28,516 nucleotides of DNA from assembly GCA_017987425.1 (NCBI GenBank), contig JAGNTT010000007.1, positions 1 through 28,516 on the forward strand. Direction: 5' to 3'. Made by a program: the position numbers and the translations under genes. Position 1 is the stretch's first letter; each line of letters begins with the position of its first letter. The notes beneath the pieces were generated by a model that was given only the letters and a program-made list of their open reading frames with translations, was not told the origin of the DNA and searched no databases. Below, in pieces: positions 14,636-22,036 of the stretch. The stretch comes from Candidatus Omnitrophota bacterium (GTDB lineage Bacteria > Omnitrophota > Gorgyraeia > Zapsychrales > Fredricksoniimonadaceae).

Positions 14636-14664
14636 CTTATACACGAAATCACATTCTTTTTCAA
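14636..14664 (-). promoter_or_regulatory. promoter upstream of the ybaB leader terminator
   Basis: Minus strand TTGAAA (14664-14659), 17-base spacer, TATAAG (14641-14636). Transcription would begin near 14629 and reach the hairpin after about 40 bases. Confidence 0.65.
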
Positions 14665-14683
14665 GAGATTCACAGCCTTTACT

Positions 14684-14977
14684 TTATCTGATCGAATAAG
14701 AGATGTCCCAAAGCGTACGCACCAAAAAAGTCCTCACAATGCTGATGAGAACATAGGCGATGATCGGCGAAATATCAATGGGCATAGCCGGAAGCAACCG
14801 GCGGATCGGATTCAGAATGGGATCCGTCACGCGGTTCAAAAACTGGACGATCGGATTATACGGATCCGGGCTCACCCAGCTGATCAACGCGCGAATGATG
14901 ATAAGCCAGGACATAGCCGTCAAAAAAATATCAACGCCTTGGGCCAGGGCCGTCAGTAAATTACTTAGAATAAACAT
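14684..14977 (-). CDS. yggT: YggT family integral membrane protein
   Basis: A 97-residue protein with two hydrophobic halves. MFILSNLLTALAQGVDIFLTAMSWLIIIRALISW is followed by the family hallmark SPDPYNPIVQFLNRVTDPILNPIRRLLP, then a second membrane part IDISPIIAYVLISIVRTFLV. Members are small inner-membrane proteins linked by context to division or osmotic tolerance; the biochemical role is not established. AAAGGAG lies 5 bases before the ATG. It follows the NYN-domain gene by 27 bases and appears to be the last gene of the trxA-panD-def-lipA operon. Confidence 0.92.
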   Translation of the reverse strand: MFILSNLLTALAQGVDIFLTAMSWLIIIRALISWVSPDPYNPIVQFLNRVTDPILNPIRRLLPAMPIDISPIIAYVLISIVRTFLVRTLWDISYSIR

Positions 14978-15004
14978 TTCCGCTCCTTTGACTTAAGACC
15001 GCAA

Positions 15005-15511
15005 TTATTCTTTTTTGGGTTTCTTCTCAAGCCAGATCTTTTCAAATTCTTTGTTAACGGTATTCTCGAATCCCGACGTGATCACTTTCGACCGTTCAAC
15101 CGGTTTTCCGCCGCCTTTGGATGAAGGCCTTGGAGGCGCTCCCCTCTGATAAAACTCGCGCACGGACAGGATGGTTACACCGAAACTGCGCACATAAAGC
15201 AGCAACGCTTTATCATCGGTAACGACAACAATTTCTTTCTTATTCTTCGCTTCTTCCACGCGCGTTTTGATCAAATCATCCGCGCTTTCATATTCCGTAA
15301 AGACAACGCTGACTTCATTGCCCGAAGGAAGGCCGTACATGCCGGGCTGTCCGTCAAAAACAACGGTCACTTTGTTACGCAGACTACCATGCGGCCGGTT
15401 ACGTTCAATAAAAGTGACCAAGCCCTGGCGGCCGTCTTCAAGACTCTTTGTGGCGAGATTGGGATTTCGCTTGATGAGGTTGTACCCGTCGATCAAGAAG
15501 TGTAACGACAT
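15005..15511 (-). CDS. NYN-domain (YacP/Rae1-like) RNase family protein
   Basis: A 168-residue protein. It opens LHFLIDGYNLIKRNP, the PIN-like NYN first motif with catalytic Asp8, followed by VTVVFDGQPGMYGLP, ESADDLIKTRV and EIVVVTDDKALLLYVRSFG, which supply the other acidic residues of a metal-dependent nuclease site. Relatives such as B. subtilis Rae1 (YacP) cleave mRNA on the ribosome. The C-terminal tail is Pro/Gly/Lys rich. The ATG, with GGAGG 9 bases upstream, lies inside the end of the preceding membrane-protein gene; the two frames overlap by 74 bases. Confidence 0.88.
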   Translation of the reverse strand: MSLHFLIDGYNLIKRNPNLATKSLEDGRQGLVTFIERNRPHGSLRNKVTVVFDGQPGMYGLPSGNEVSVVFTEYESADDLIKTRVEEAKNKKEIVVVTDDKALLLYVRSFGVTILSVREFYQRGAPPRPSSKGGGKPVERSKVITSGFENTVNKEFEKIWLEKKPKKE

Positions 15512-16442
15512 ATATCACGCCTCCGATAAGCCCGACGATGACCATAAAAAGAAAACTGATCAGGCTGATGCTGACCGCAACGCCCTGCGTCACTCCGACT
15601 TTCGCCAGAAAATAGGCCCATCCCATTTCACGAACGCCCAAGCCTCCGATAGATGGCAGCGCCGTCACAACACAGATAAGCGGGGAGAAAATAAGAAAAT
15701 AAAAGAATCCGACATCCTGATTGAGCGCCTTGGCCACCATAAAATATACATAGGCCAGGGCAACTTGCGAAAAGCCCGAAAGCAGGATGTTTAATACGCC
15801 CTCCCCCACTTTGCCTTTCATCAGGGCTATGTCGTAATGCACGCTCATCAGATTTTCCTTGATGACCGGCCAGCGGTTGAACAACGCGCAGCAAAATGAA
15901 TAGATCCTGTTGCTGAACAATACCGCTGTGATCGTCAGCGATACCAGAGTCATACCGACAATCGAACCGCCTACGGAACGGTCCGGAATATGTTCATAAC
16001 CCACGAAAAACATGATGGCGGCTATGACCACGATCCCGGCAAACCCGGAAAGCCGGTCGAGAACAACGGACGCAAACACCTTCGGCTTCTGCTTAACGAC
16101 TTTGGCAAGACCGATGGTCTTGATCACATCACCACCGACGGAACTCGGCAAAAACAGATTGCAAAAAAGCCCGATAAAAAACCATTTCACCACGGCCCAG
16201 AACGGGGCATCAAGATCCAGAGCCTTGACAAAAATGTACCAGCGGAAAAGGATAACAACGTTGATCAGGAAAAAAACGCAAAACGCCCAGGAAAGATAAC
16301 CGAGATCGGCACCGCGAATGACCTCATAGGTGTGCGCCATGTCGATTTTGCTGAAGACCCAGGCCAGAAGACCGAAGCTCAGCGCTAGACGGATAAGGAG
16401 AGAAAGAATACTTTTCTTTTTGGCCTGTTCGGGTTGGCTCAT
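15438..16442 (-). CDS. lysylphosphatidylglycerol synthase TM-region (UPF0104/AglD-like) membrane protein
   Basis: A 334-residue polytopic protein with about eight helices. Family segments visible are SVGGDVIKTIGLAK (residues around 101-114), ASVVLDRLSGFAGIV and the late PSIGGLGVREMGWAYFLA. These define the flippase-like integral domain that is fused to synthetases in MprF but often stands alone. It may translocate a lipid or glycolipid; the substrate is unknown. The start overlaps the lipA stop by 4 bases (ATGA). The last 24 codons (YVVTLLDRRVQPHQ...) are read in another frame as the start of the NYN gene, which makes this basic tail unlike a typical family end. Confidence 0.87.
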   Translation of the reverse strand: MSQPEQAKKKSILSLLIRLALSFGLLAWVFSKIDMAHTYEVIRGADLGYLSWAFCVFFLINVVILFRWYIFVKALDLDAPFWAVVKWFFIGLFCNLFLPSSVGGDVIKTIGLAKVVKQKPKVFASVVLDRLSGFAGIVVIAAIMFFVGYEHIPDRSVGGSIVGMTLVSLTITAVLFSNRIYSFCCALFNRWPVIKENLMSVHYDIALMKGKVGEGVLNILLSGFSQVALAYVYFMVAKALNQDVGFFYFLIFSPLICVVTALPSIGGLGVREMGWAYFLAKVGVTQGVAVSISLISFLFMVIVGLIGGVIYVVTLLDRRVQPHQAKSQSRHKES

Positions 16443-17371
16443 ACAGCCCGGCCTTGTTCGATGTTCAAAGCTTCCATACAGCTTTTATATCCTTCCTCAG
16501 CGATGTAAGAACTGCGCACCAGTGGCGCGCTCATCACATATTTAAGTCCCATTTTCATGCCGAGTTCGCGATACTCATCGAATTTCGCCGGCGTTACGAA
16601 ACGCGCCACGGGCAGATGGCGTTTCATCTGCGTCGGCGCCAGGTACTGGCCGATCGTCAAGATCTGACATCCGGAATCCACAAGCTCTTTCATAAGGTCG
16701 ACAATTTCTTCATCCCTCTCACCGATGCCGACCATAAAACTCGATTTAACAAAAATATTTTTATTCAGCTCTCTCAGCCGTCTTAAGACCTTAAGTGAAC
16801 GGTCATGCTGCGCTTGTGGACGGATCTGGCGGGAAAGGCGGCGCACCGTTTCAATGTTGTGGCTGACCACTTCAGGGGCGGCGTCCGTCAGCGCTATTAA
16901 AGATTCTTCCTTGGCTGAAAAGTCAGGAATCAAGACTTCGACCTTCACGTGAGGCGTCAGCTGGCGGATGATCTTGATCGTTTCAACAAAATGTCCGGCG
17001 CCCTCATCTTTCAGGTCGTCGCGCGCAACAGATGTGATGACGACATACCGCAGCTTCAGGTCCTTGACTGCCAGCGCCACATTTAAAGGCTCTTCGGAAT
17101 CGACCGGCTGAGGAAGACCGGCTTTGACCGCGCAGAAACGGCAGGCGCGTGTGCAGACTTCGCCTAAAATCATAAAAGTCGCAACTCCCTGCCCCCAGCA
17201 TTTCCCCATGTTGGGACAATGCGCGCTTTCGCAGACCGTATGCAGACGGGAACCGCGGAACATCTGTTTCATGGAATTGATTTTCTGGGCGTCGGGGACT
17301 TCCTGACGGAACCATGGCGGAAGGCGTGTGAGGCCTGAGTCAAAACGTTCTTCGTTGATCATCACTGTCAT
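16439..17371 (-). CDS. lipA: lipoyl synthase
   Basis: A 310-residue radical SAM enzyme that inserts two sulfurs into protein-bound octanoyl groups to form lipoyl cofactors. The auxiliary [4Fe-4S] cluster motif is CESAHCPNMGKC (Cys47, Cys52, Cys58), the radical SAM motif is CTRACRFC (Cys73, Cys77, Cys80), and the C-terminal RSSY (286-289) supplies the serine ligand seen in characterised LipA. ILTIGQYLAPTQMKRHLPV is also diagnostic. The frame stays open 49 codons upstream, through the def gene, but the ATG at 17371 overlaps the def stop (ATGA) and begins the normal family N-terminus. No lipB or lipoate ligase is in the window. Confidence 0.96.
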   Translation of the reverse strand: MTVMINEERFDSGLTRLPPWFRQEVPDAQKINSMKQMFRGSRLHTVCESAHCPNMGKCWGQGVATFMILGEVCTRACRFCAVKAGLPQPVDSEEPLNVALAVKDLKLRYVVITSVARDDLKDEGAGHFVETIKIIRQLTPHVKVEVLIPDFSAKEESLIALTDAAPEVVSHNIETVRRLSRQIRPQAQHDRSLKVLRRLRELNKNIFVKSSFMVGIGERDEEIVDLMKELVDSGCQILTIGQYLAPTQMKRHLPVARFVTPAKFDEYRELGMKMGLKYVMSAPLVRSSYIAEEGYKSCMEALNIEQGRAV

Positions 17372-17880
17372 GACTCGGATACCTTGTTCGATTTTTCTAA
17401 TTCGGCGAGCTTTTTTCTGGACTTGATCTTTTCCGGAATACTGGCGTAGTCGATGATGAGCTTGCCGTTTAAATGGTCGGTCTCGTGCTGAATGACTTTG
17501 GCCATAAGCCCGCTGCATGTGCGCTGGAACCGGCGGTTGTTCTCATCCGTATACGTGACGGTGATCGTATCCGCTCGCTTAACTTTGATCATAACGTCGG
17601 GAATGCTCAAGCATCCTTCTTCCATAATGTCGGAACCGCTTTTTTTAGTAATGACGGGATTGATGACGACAAACGGGCCGTCGCCGACATCGACGACAAA
17701 AATCTGTTCGTTAAGGCCGATCTGCGGGGCGGCCAGGCCGATGCCTTTGTGAAAGCGCATGGTTTCGACCATGGACGAGATCAAAAATCTCTCGCTCGGT
17801 CCTACATCCGTGACCACCTTCGATTTTTTACGAAGGACCGGGTCGCCGTAGGTTCTAATTCTTAATATGATTGTGTTCAT
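17368..17880 (-). CDS. def: peptide deformylase
   Basis: A 170-residue metallohydrolase that removes N-formyl groups from nascent proteins. The three family motifs are intact: GIGLAAPQ (47-54), EGCLS with metal ligand Cys90, and QHETDHLNG with His132, Glu133 and His136. The C-terminus is a charged helix (KSRKKLAELEKSNK). The ATG at 17880 (MNTIILRIRTYGDPVL) is the family start and lies 26 bases inside the end of panD. A longer frame upstream is panD read in another phase. It overlaps lipA by 4 bases. Confidence 0.96.
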   Translation of the reverse strand: MNTIILRIRTYGDPVLRKKSKVVTDVGPSERFLISSMVETMRFHKGIGLAAPQIGLNEQIFVVDVGDGPFVVINPVITKKSGSDIMEEGCLSIPDVMIKVKRADTITVTYTDENNRRFQRTCSGLMAKVIQHETDHLNGKLIIDYASIPEKIKSRKKLAELEKSNKVSES

Positions 17881-18205
17881 CGAGCTTAATGAGTTTGGGC
17901 TTGAAATTTTTTGCTTCCTGAGGATCCATGAATGCGTAACTGATGATATGAATACGGTCGCCCACATAACCCTGGCGGGCGGCAGGTCCGTTGAGGCATA
18001 CTTCGCCTGAGCCGGACGCGCCGAGGATCACATAAGTTTCCAACCGGTTTCCGTTATTAAGATTGACGATCTGAACTTTCTCGAACGGCAAAATTCCGGC
18101 AGCATCGATGATTTGAGAATCAATGGTAATACTTCCTTCATAATGCAACTCGGTTGCGGTTATGACGGCATTGGATATCTTGGCTTTACAAATGTCGAGT
18201 AACAT
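17855..18205 (-). CDS. panD: aspartate 1-decarboxylase (pyruvoyl type)
   Basis: A 116-residue proenzyme that makes beta-alanine for pantothenate and coenzyme A. The self-cleavage site is Gly24-Ser25 in HYEGSITID; Ser25 becomes the pyruvoyl group. Lys9, Arg54 (NGNRLETY) and Tyr58 match active-site residues of E. coli PanD, and NGPAARQGYVGDRIHIISY is the typical C-terminal part. AAGGAG lies about 10 bases before the ATG. Directly upstream of that ribosome site is fold-back element C, which could modulate its translation. panB and panC are not in the window. Confidence 0.95.
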   Translation of the reverse strand: MLLDICKAKISNAVITATELHYEGSITIDSQIIDAAGILPFEKVQIVNLNNGNRLETYVILGASGSGEVCLNGPAARQGYVGDRIHIISYAFMDPQEAKNFKPKLIKLDEHNHIKN

Positions 18206-18223
18206 AACTAAATAACTCCTTGG

Positions 18224-18294
18224 GTGCGCCAGCGCCCAGTCCCCAGCACCCCAGTCGTTTTTCCGGGATCCTGGGACGCTGGGTCCCTGGGGTA
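18224..18294. repeat. fold-back element C, CCCAG-containing 7/8-base words
   Basis: Left arm, plus strand, about 18229-18255: CCAGCG CCCAGTC, then CCCAGCAC CCCAGTC. Right arm, minus strand, 18293 to about 18264: CCCCAGG GACCCAGC, then GTCCCAGG ATCCCGG. The loop is an A/T-rich CGTTTTTC. On the minus-strand RNA a 13-pair stem (CCCAGCGTCCCAG with CTGGGGTGCTGGG) closes using two G-U wobbles that would be A-C mismatches on the other strand. The element fills the whole space between the trxA stop and the panD ribosome site. Confidence 0.85.
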
Positions 18295-18615
18295 CTATAA
18301 ATGCGGTTGGATCTTGGCCAGCAATTGCGCCTTGGGCATGGCTCCCAGTATTTCCTGGACCGTCTTGCCGTTTTTAAAAATCAACAATGTGGGGATAGAC
18401 ATCACATTATATTCAGCCGCCAAGTCCTGAGCCGCATCAACGTCCAGCTTGGCCACTTTCAATTTGCCCTGCAATTCGACCGCAAGTTCTTCCACAATAG
18501 GGCCGATGGCACGGCACGGGCCGCACCATTCCGCCCAAAAATCCACCAAAACAGGAATATTGGACTTCAAAACTTCCTGTTCGAAATTCTGTTCAGTTAA
18601 GTGTAAAGCGCTCAT
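18295..18615 (-). CDS. trxA: thioredoxin
   Basis: A 106-residue thioredoxin with the redox motif WCGPCR (Cys31, Cys34), the buried acid region VDFWAEW, and cis-Pro75 in MSIPTLLIF. It reduces cytosolic protein disulfides. AAGGAGG lies 7 bases before the ATG, and a clear promoter with TTGCGG and TATAAT precedes it, making this the first gene of the run trxA, panD, def, lipA, UPF0104, NYN, yggT. The stop TAG is followed within 2 bases by fold-back element C. Confidence 0.96.
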   Translation of the reverse strand: MSALHLTEQNFEQEVLKSNIPVLVDFWAEWCGPCRAIGPIVEELAVELQGKLKVAKLDVDAAQDLAAEYNVMSIPTLLIFKNGKTVQEILGAMPKAQLLAKIQPHL

Positions 18616-18656
18616 AATAGCCTCCTTAAGTGCGAACCCTTCAAATGAGAGTCCTC

Positions 18657-18685
18657 ATTATATAGGCACTCATATATCCCCGCAA
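18657..18685 (-). promoter_or_regulatory. sigma-70-like promoter of the trxA operon
   Basis: Minus strand TTGCGG (18685-18680), 17-base spacer, perfect TATAAT (18662-18657). The predicted transcript starts near 18650, giving a leader of about 35 bases before the trxA ATG. Confidence 0.78.
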
Positions 18686-18701
18686 GTATATTTTCAGGGG
18701 C

Positions 18702-18733
18702 AAAAAAAATCCCCTCCCGACTTGGGAGGGGAT
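18702..18733 (-). terminator. intrinsic terminator of the DUF3568 gene
   Basis: A ten-pair stem (ATCCCCTCCC at 18709-18718 with 18724-18733) with the 5-base loop AAGTC (minus strand) is followed by an eight-base T run. It lies 17 bases after the stop at 18751 and upstream of the trxA promoter, so it separates the two units cleanly. Confidence 0.9.
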
Positions 18734-18750
18734 AGTTTATTCGTCTATAG

Positions 18751-19125
18751 TTAAAACTTGTTATTTATTCTATTTATAATCATCATCGCTAAATCCATAT
18801 TCGGCAATAGGTTTTTTCTAGCCTTGATCTGGATACGGACGGTCTTGGAGGTCAGCGGAACCACTCGGGCATCCACCTTGGTACCTTGGATGGTTGCGTC
18901 AATCTTGCCGGAATCCTTATCCTGGGCATCAATGGTCCCCATATCTGTGAGCGTGTCATAAGTCGCTTTCCAAGCACGGCTGTAGCTGGCGTCCGCGTCA
19001 AGCTTTGCTGTATCTTCGCTGATGGCCACTCCTCCGGCTACCCCGGCACCGATCAAGACGGCCGCACATCCGTGAGAGCTTAAAACCATGCCGATCACAC
19101 AGCAAATCATCAAAATTTTCTTCAT
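18751..19125 (-). CDS. DUF3568-type small lipoprotein
   Basis: A 124-residue protein. The signal peptide MKKILMICCVIGMVLSSHGC ends in a lipobox (Cys20). It is followed by a glycine/alanine-rich helix (AVLIGAGVAGGVAI) and a soluble domain with SYSRAWKATYDTLTDMG, SGKIDATIQGTKVDARVV and KTVRIQIKAR. This pattern is that of DUF3568 lipoproteins, whose function is unknown. AAGGAAC lies about 6 bases before the ATG at 19125; an in-frame ATG 9 codons earlier lacks a site and would lengthen the signal peptide. It is monocistronic, with its own promoter and terminator. Confidence 0.83.
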   Translation of the reverse strand: MKKILMICCVIGMVLSSHGCAAVLIGAGVAGGVAISEDTAKLDADASYSRAWKATYDTLTDMGTIDAQDKDSGKIDATIQGTKVDARVVPLTSKTVRIQIKARKNLLPNMDLAMMIINRINNKF

Positions 19126-19155
19126 AAATGTTCCTTTCTTAATGAATTCCAATTT

Positions 19156-19183
19156 ATTATACTGACATTTGTTAACCGCGCAA
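19156..19183 (-). promoter_or_regulatory. sigma-70-like promoter of the DUF3568 lipoprotein gene
   Basis: Minus strand TTGCGC (19183-19178), 16-base spacer, TATAAT (19161-19156), with a predicted transcription start near 19149. It is divergent from the promoter of the broken deacetylase. Confidence 0.72.
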
Positions 19184-19214
19184 TAGGTTCTTCAGGCTTA
19201 TCCCTCTTTAACGC

Positions 19215-19242
19215 TTGAACTTGCAGATTCCACTGATATGAT
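19215..19242 (+). promoter_or_regulatory. candidate promoter of the broken deacetylase gene
   Basis: TTGAAC (19215-19220), 16-base spacer, TATGAT (19237-19242), 36 bases before the first ATG of the decayed gene. Confidence 0.4.
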
Positions 19243-19278
19243 TAATTCCTCTACGTCCCCATAGAAAGTATCTTTCTA

Positions 19279-20654
19279 ATGTTTTCTCTTTATCTCTCCT
19301 TATTCATATATTTATCGGTCATTGGTAGCTGCTTGTTCCCCAATCCTTCTTTTGGGTATGATTCTAACCCCTCCACCCAAGAATCTCCTGATCCCCGGGC
19401 GGTTGCCATCAAACCGGCACTGCTTAAACTCAATGAACTGGTTATTCTCGAAATCCAGAAAGGCGTCAGTGCTCTTGAAAATAAAGACCTGAATACCGCC
19501 CCCGTAGTTTTGTAACCGCCATCGACATCGAGCCGTACGATCCCATGGCCTACATCCTGCTGACCCGGACCCTTCTTTCCATGGGGCAGGAGGACTTGGC
19601 TTACCTGTGGGTGGAACGTTCGGGCAGAAATCTTTCCGACAGCAATCAGATCATTACGAGTCTTTACGAATCCCTTAGCTCTTTGCCTCTGCCGCCAAAG
19701 CCATCCCAGACGCTGGTTTCAATCGCCCAATTCAAAGATGATAAAAAATGTGCGATCAGCTTAATTTTTGATGACGGAGAACCTTCAGTGGCAACTGACA
19801 TTCTGCCCGCACTTGAAAAATACGGTTATCTTGCGACCATCGGAATCAACCCAGGAGCAACCGAGGAAGGCGATGGAAATATTTACCGAGGCAACTGGGA
19901 CGACTGGCGAAAAGCCCAGATCCGCGGACACGAGATCGCCAACCATGGAACGAACCATCAGGCCCTGCCGGGATTATCCCCCGACAAACTTGATGCCTAA
20001 GTTGTCGCCAGTCTCAACACAATCAAAGAAAAACTCGGAGAGTCACCCTCCTCATTTATTTATCCGGAGGACAAAACGACGCCGGAAATCGTCGATTTCG
20101 TCCAGAAACACCATCTGGCTTCCCGGGACCATGAATTCTTGCGCACAATATACGACCGCATTTTCATTCCGGTTTACGGTGGTAAGCGCTTCTCCATTCC
20201 AACAGCACGTCTACTCATCGACATTGCCATGTCACGCGGGCTATGGCTCATGCCTCAATGCCATGGACTTTACAGTCCATTGATTCAAAAATCCTTCAAA
20301 GCCATCTCACCAGAAATGCTCGAAGATCAGCTGGCATATATCAAACAAAACGAAGACAGTATTTGGGTCGGACGATTTATCGACGTGTTCAAATATCTGA
20401 AAGAGTATAAAGAAACCTCACTTGAAATCAAAAAGACAGACGAAGACCGGACGGAATTTTCGCTGACGACATCTCTCGCCCCCAAAACATATTCCTATCC
20501 CCTGACCATCGTCATTCACCTGTCTCCCAAATTCGAGAAAGCCCACGCGTTCGATAAAACCAATAGTAAAGAAATTCCCACCCGCGTCGCAGGAGATAAA
20601 ATCTTCCTGGAAGCAGCCCCTTCCAATCAAATCATTGAAGTTCAATGGAATTAA
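19279..20654 (+). pseudogene. TPR plus NodB-like polysaccharide deacetylase, broken by a frameshift and a stop
   Basis: One ancestral gene of about 458 codons read in three pieces. Piece 1 (19279-19515) has a signal peptide (MFSLYLSLFIYLSVIGSC...) and the start of a TPR-like helix pair (ALENKDLNTA). The reading then shifts phase at about 19497-19508 and continues SFVTAIDIEPYDPMAYILLTR in the frame of piece 2 (to 20000). Piece 2 holds the deacetylase motifs IFDDGEPS and HEIANHGTNH (metal-binding His residues). A TAA at 19998-20000 interrupts KLDA*VVASLNTIKEK, most simply GAA changed to TAA. Piece 3 runs in the same frame to 20654 with SSFIYPEDKTTPEIVDF. The intact protein would be exported and deacetylate a glycan. 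A sequencing error could explain one lesion but hardly both. Confidence 0.85.
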
Positions 20655-20657
20655 ATT

Positions 20658-21548
20658 CTACGGCAGAATGATCCGCTGGCCGGCAACAATCATGGAATCT
20701 TTCAGATTATTTCGCCGCCGTAATTCCTCGACGGTTGTGCGGAAACGCTTGGCAATGGTGTACAGCGAATCCCCTTTTTTAACAATGTACTCTCTACGAG
20801 GCTTCTTGGCAGTTTTTACAATTTTTGTGGTCTTGGCAACCTTGGGGGAAGTTGTACTGTTGCGCGGCGTTTCGGATTGCCACGGCTGGGTGTACATCAT
20901 TTCATCGAATGGTTTGCGCAAAAGAATCTGCACATAATTCATCGGCACAGCAAAATTAATATTTTGTCCGCTCGACATTGCGGCGGTGGTAATACCGATG
21001 ACCTCACCGTTTAAATCGATCAGTGGTCCGCCGCTCGATCCGTTCGACAGAGGCACGCTCACCTGGAACATCTTCATGCCGAATTCATTGGCCCTAATGG
21101 AACTGATAAGCCCGTCGGAGATTGTGCTTTCGAGACCCTGCGGACTGCCGATCGTGAGCACCCTCTGCCCGGTTATGACAGAGTTGCTGTTTCCCATCTT
21201 GAAATAAACCGGACTGTCGGCCTCGATCTGGATGACGGCAATGTCCTTCTCCGGATCAAGGTTCACGACCCTGCGCGGAACGAAAGCCAGACCGCTTTTC
21301 AATTTGATGACAATCTTGTGGGCGCGCTGAATAAGATGATAATTTGTCACGATCTTACCGTTGCGGCTGATAAAAAAACCGCTGCCCAGCCTGTCCCCAT
21401 CGGGGGACGCCGCCGCAATCATGACGACAGCATCGGATTTTTCTTTAAATATCTTGGAGATGACTTCGGACTCATCCGCGGCTGGGGTTGAGACGGGAGA
21501 ACTAATCAGGAGGCCAGAAATACAAACACTTAAAAACTTTCGCATCAT
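20658..21548 (-). CDS. secreted trypsin-like serine protease (S1C, HtrA-like) with C-terminal LysM
   Basis: A 296-residue exported protein: signal peptide (RKFLSVCISGLLISSPVSTPAA), then a trypsin-like domain with His71 (VTNYHLIQ), Asp102 (EKDIAVIQI) and Ser172 (NGSSGGPLIDLNG), plus GSPQGLESTISDGLIS, which is typical of HtrA/DegP. No PDZ domain follows. A basic Thr/Lys linker (about 230-251) leads to one LysM (253-295, EYIVKKGDSLYTIAKRF...VAGQRIILP), a peptidoglycan-binding module. It should act as a cell-wall-tethered periplasmic protease. The start overlaps the stop of the receiver-domain gene by 4 bases. It faces the broken deacetylase with only 3 bases between the two stops. Confidence 0.92.
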   Translation of the reverse strand: MMRKFLSVCISGLLISSPVSTPAADESEVISKIFKEKSDAVVMIAAASPDGDRLGSGFFISRNGKIVTNYHLIQRAHKIVIKLKSGLAFVPRRVVNLDPEKDIAVIQIEADSPVYFKMGNSNSVITGQRVLTIGSPQGLESTISDGLISSIRANEFGMKMFQVSVPLSNGSSGGPLIDLNGEVIGITTAAMSSGQNINFAVPMNYVQILLRKPFDEMMYTQPWQSETPRNSTTSPKVAKTTKIVKTAKKPRREYIVKKGDSLYTIAKRFRTTVEELRRRNNLKDSMIVAGQRIILP

Positions 21549-21982
21549 TCATCAGGGTCTTCGTCGGACTTATCGTCGGAAGACGAATTGGCCCGCCGAT
21601 TCAATGTCTTTCGGATTAGGCTGAGCAGCCGGGCGTTATGAAGAGGTTTGGCGAAACCTGGATAATGAATGCCGTCGACCTCGATAGTTTCGTGACCTTT
21701 GTCCTTTTCCAGATCGATGCAGACGGTTATGAAAATAACGGGAGTATCTTTAAGTTCCGGCTCCCGGCGCAGATTTCGCACAAATTCTTTTCCGTCCATG
21801 TTGGGCATCAGGATGTCGAGAAGAATGAGGTCCGGTTTCTCGCGCCTTGCTGTATCGAGGCCCATGCGTCCGTCCCACGCCTCCGCAACATCATAGCCGG
21901 CGACCTTGAGCCATTTGTCGAGGACCTTAAGCATTCCCGGATTATCGTCGATCACAAGTATCTTTCTTGAAATCTTCTTCAT
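21545..21982 (-). CDS. single-domain response regulator (REC only)
   Basis: A 145-residue protein with one receiver domain: acidic pocket Asp12-Asp13 (LVIDDNP), phosphoacceptor Asp56 (LILLDILMPNMDG), Thr86 (IFITVC) and Lys112 (GFAKPLH). The tail after about residue 128 is a Ser/Asp/Glu-rich extension (SSSDDKSDEDPDE) with no output domain. It must signal through a protein partner. It shares an ATGA overlap with the LysM protease, so the two are translated together. No kinase is adjacent. The hybrid kinase plus Hpt at 3.7-6.4 kb in this window could be a donor, but that is only a possibility. A GGGGG ribosome site precedes the ATG. Confidence 0.92.
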   Translation of the reverse strand: MKKISRKILVIDDNPGMLKVLDKWLKVAGYDVAEAWDGRMGLDTARREKPDLILLDILMPNMDGKEFVRNLRREPELKDTPVIFITVCIDLEKDKGHETIEVDGIHYPGFAKPLHNARLLSLIRKTLNRRANSSSDDKSDEDPDE

Positions 21983-22036
21983 AATGCCCCCATTTTATAC
22001 TCAATAACCTTTAAGTGCGATTAGTTCCTTCTACCG

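Noticed and set aside
17371..17518. N-terminal extension of LipA by 49 residues
   Set aside because: The extra codons are def read in another phase; the family N-terminus begins at the ATGA overlap.
20139..20654. A separate short gene starting at TTG 20139
   Set aside because: The same frame is open back to the stop at 20000 and its sequence continues the deacetylase fold, so it is the tail of the broken gene.
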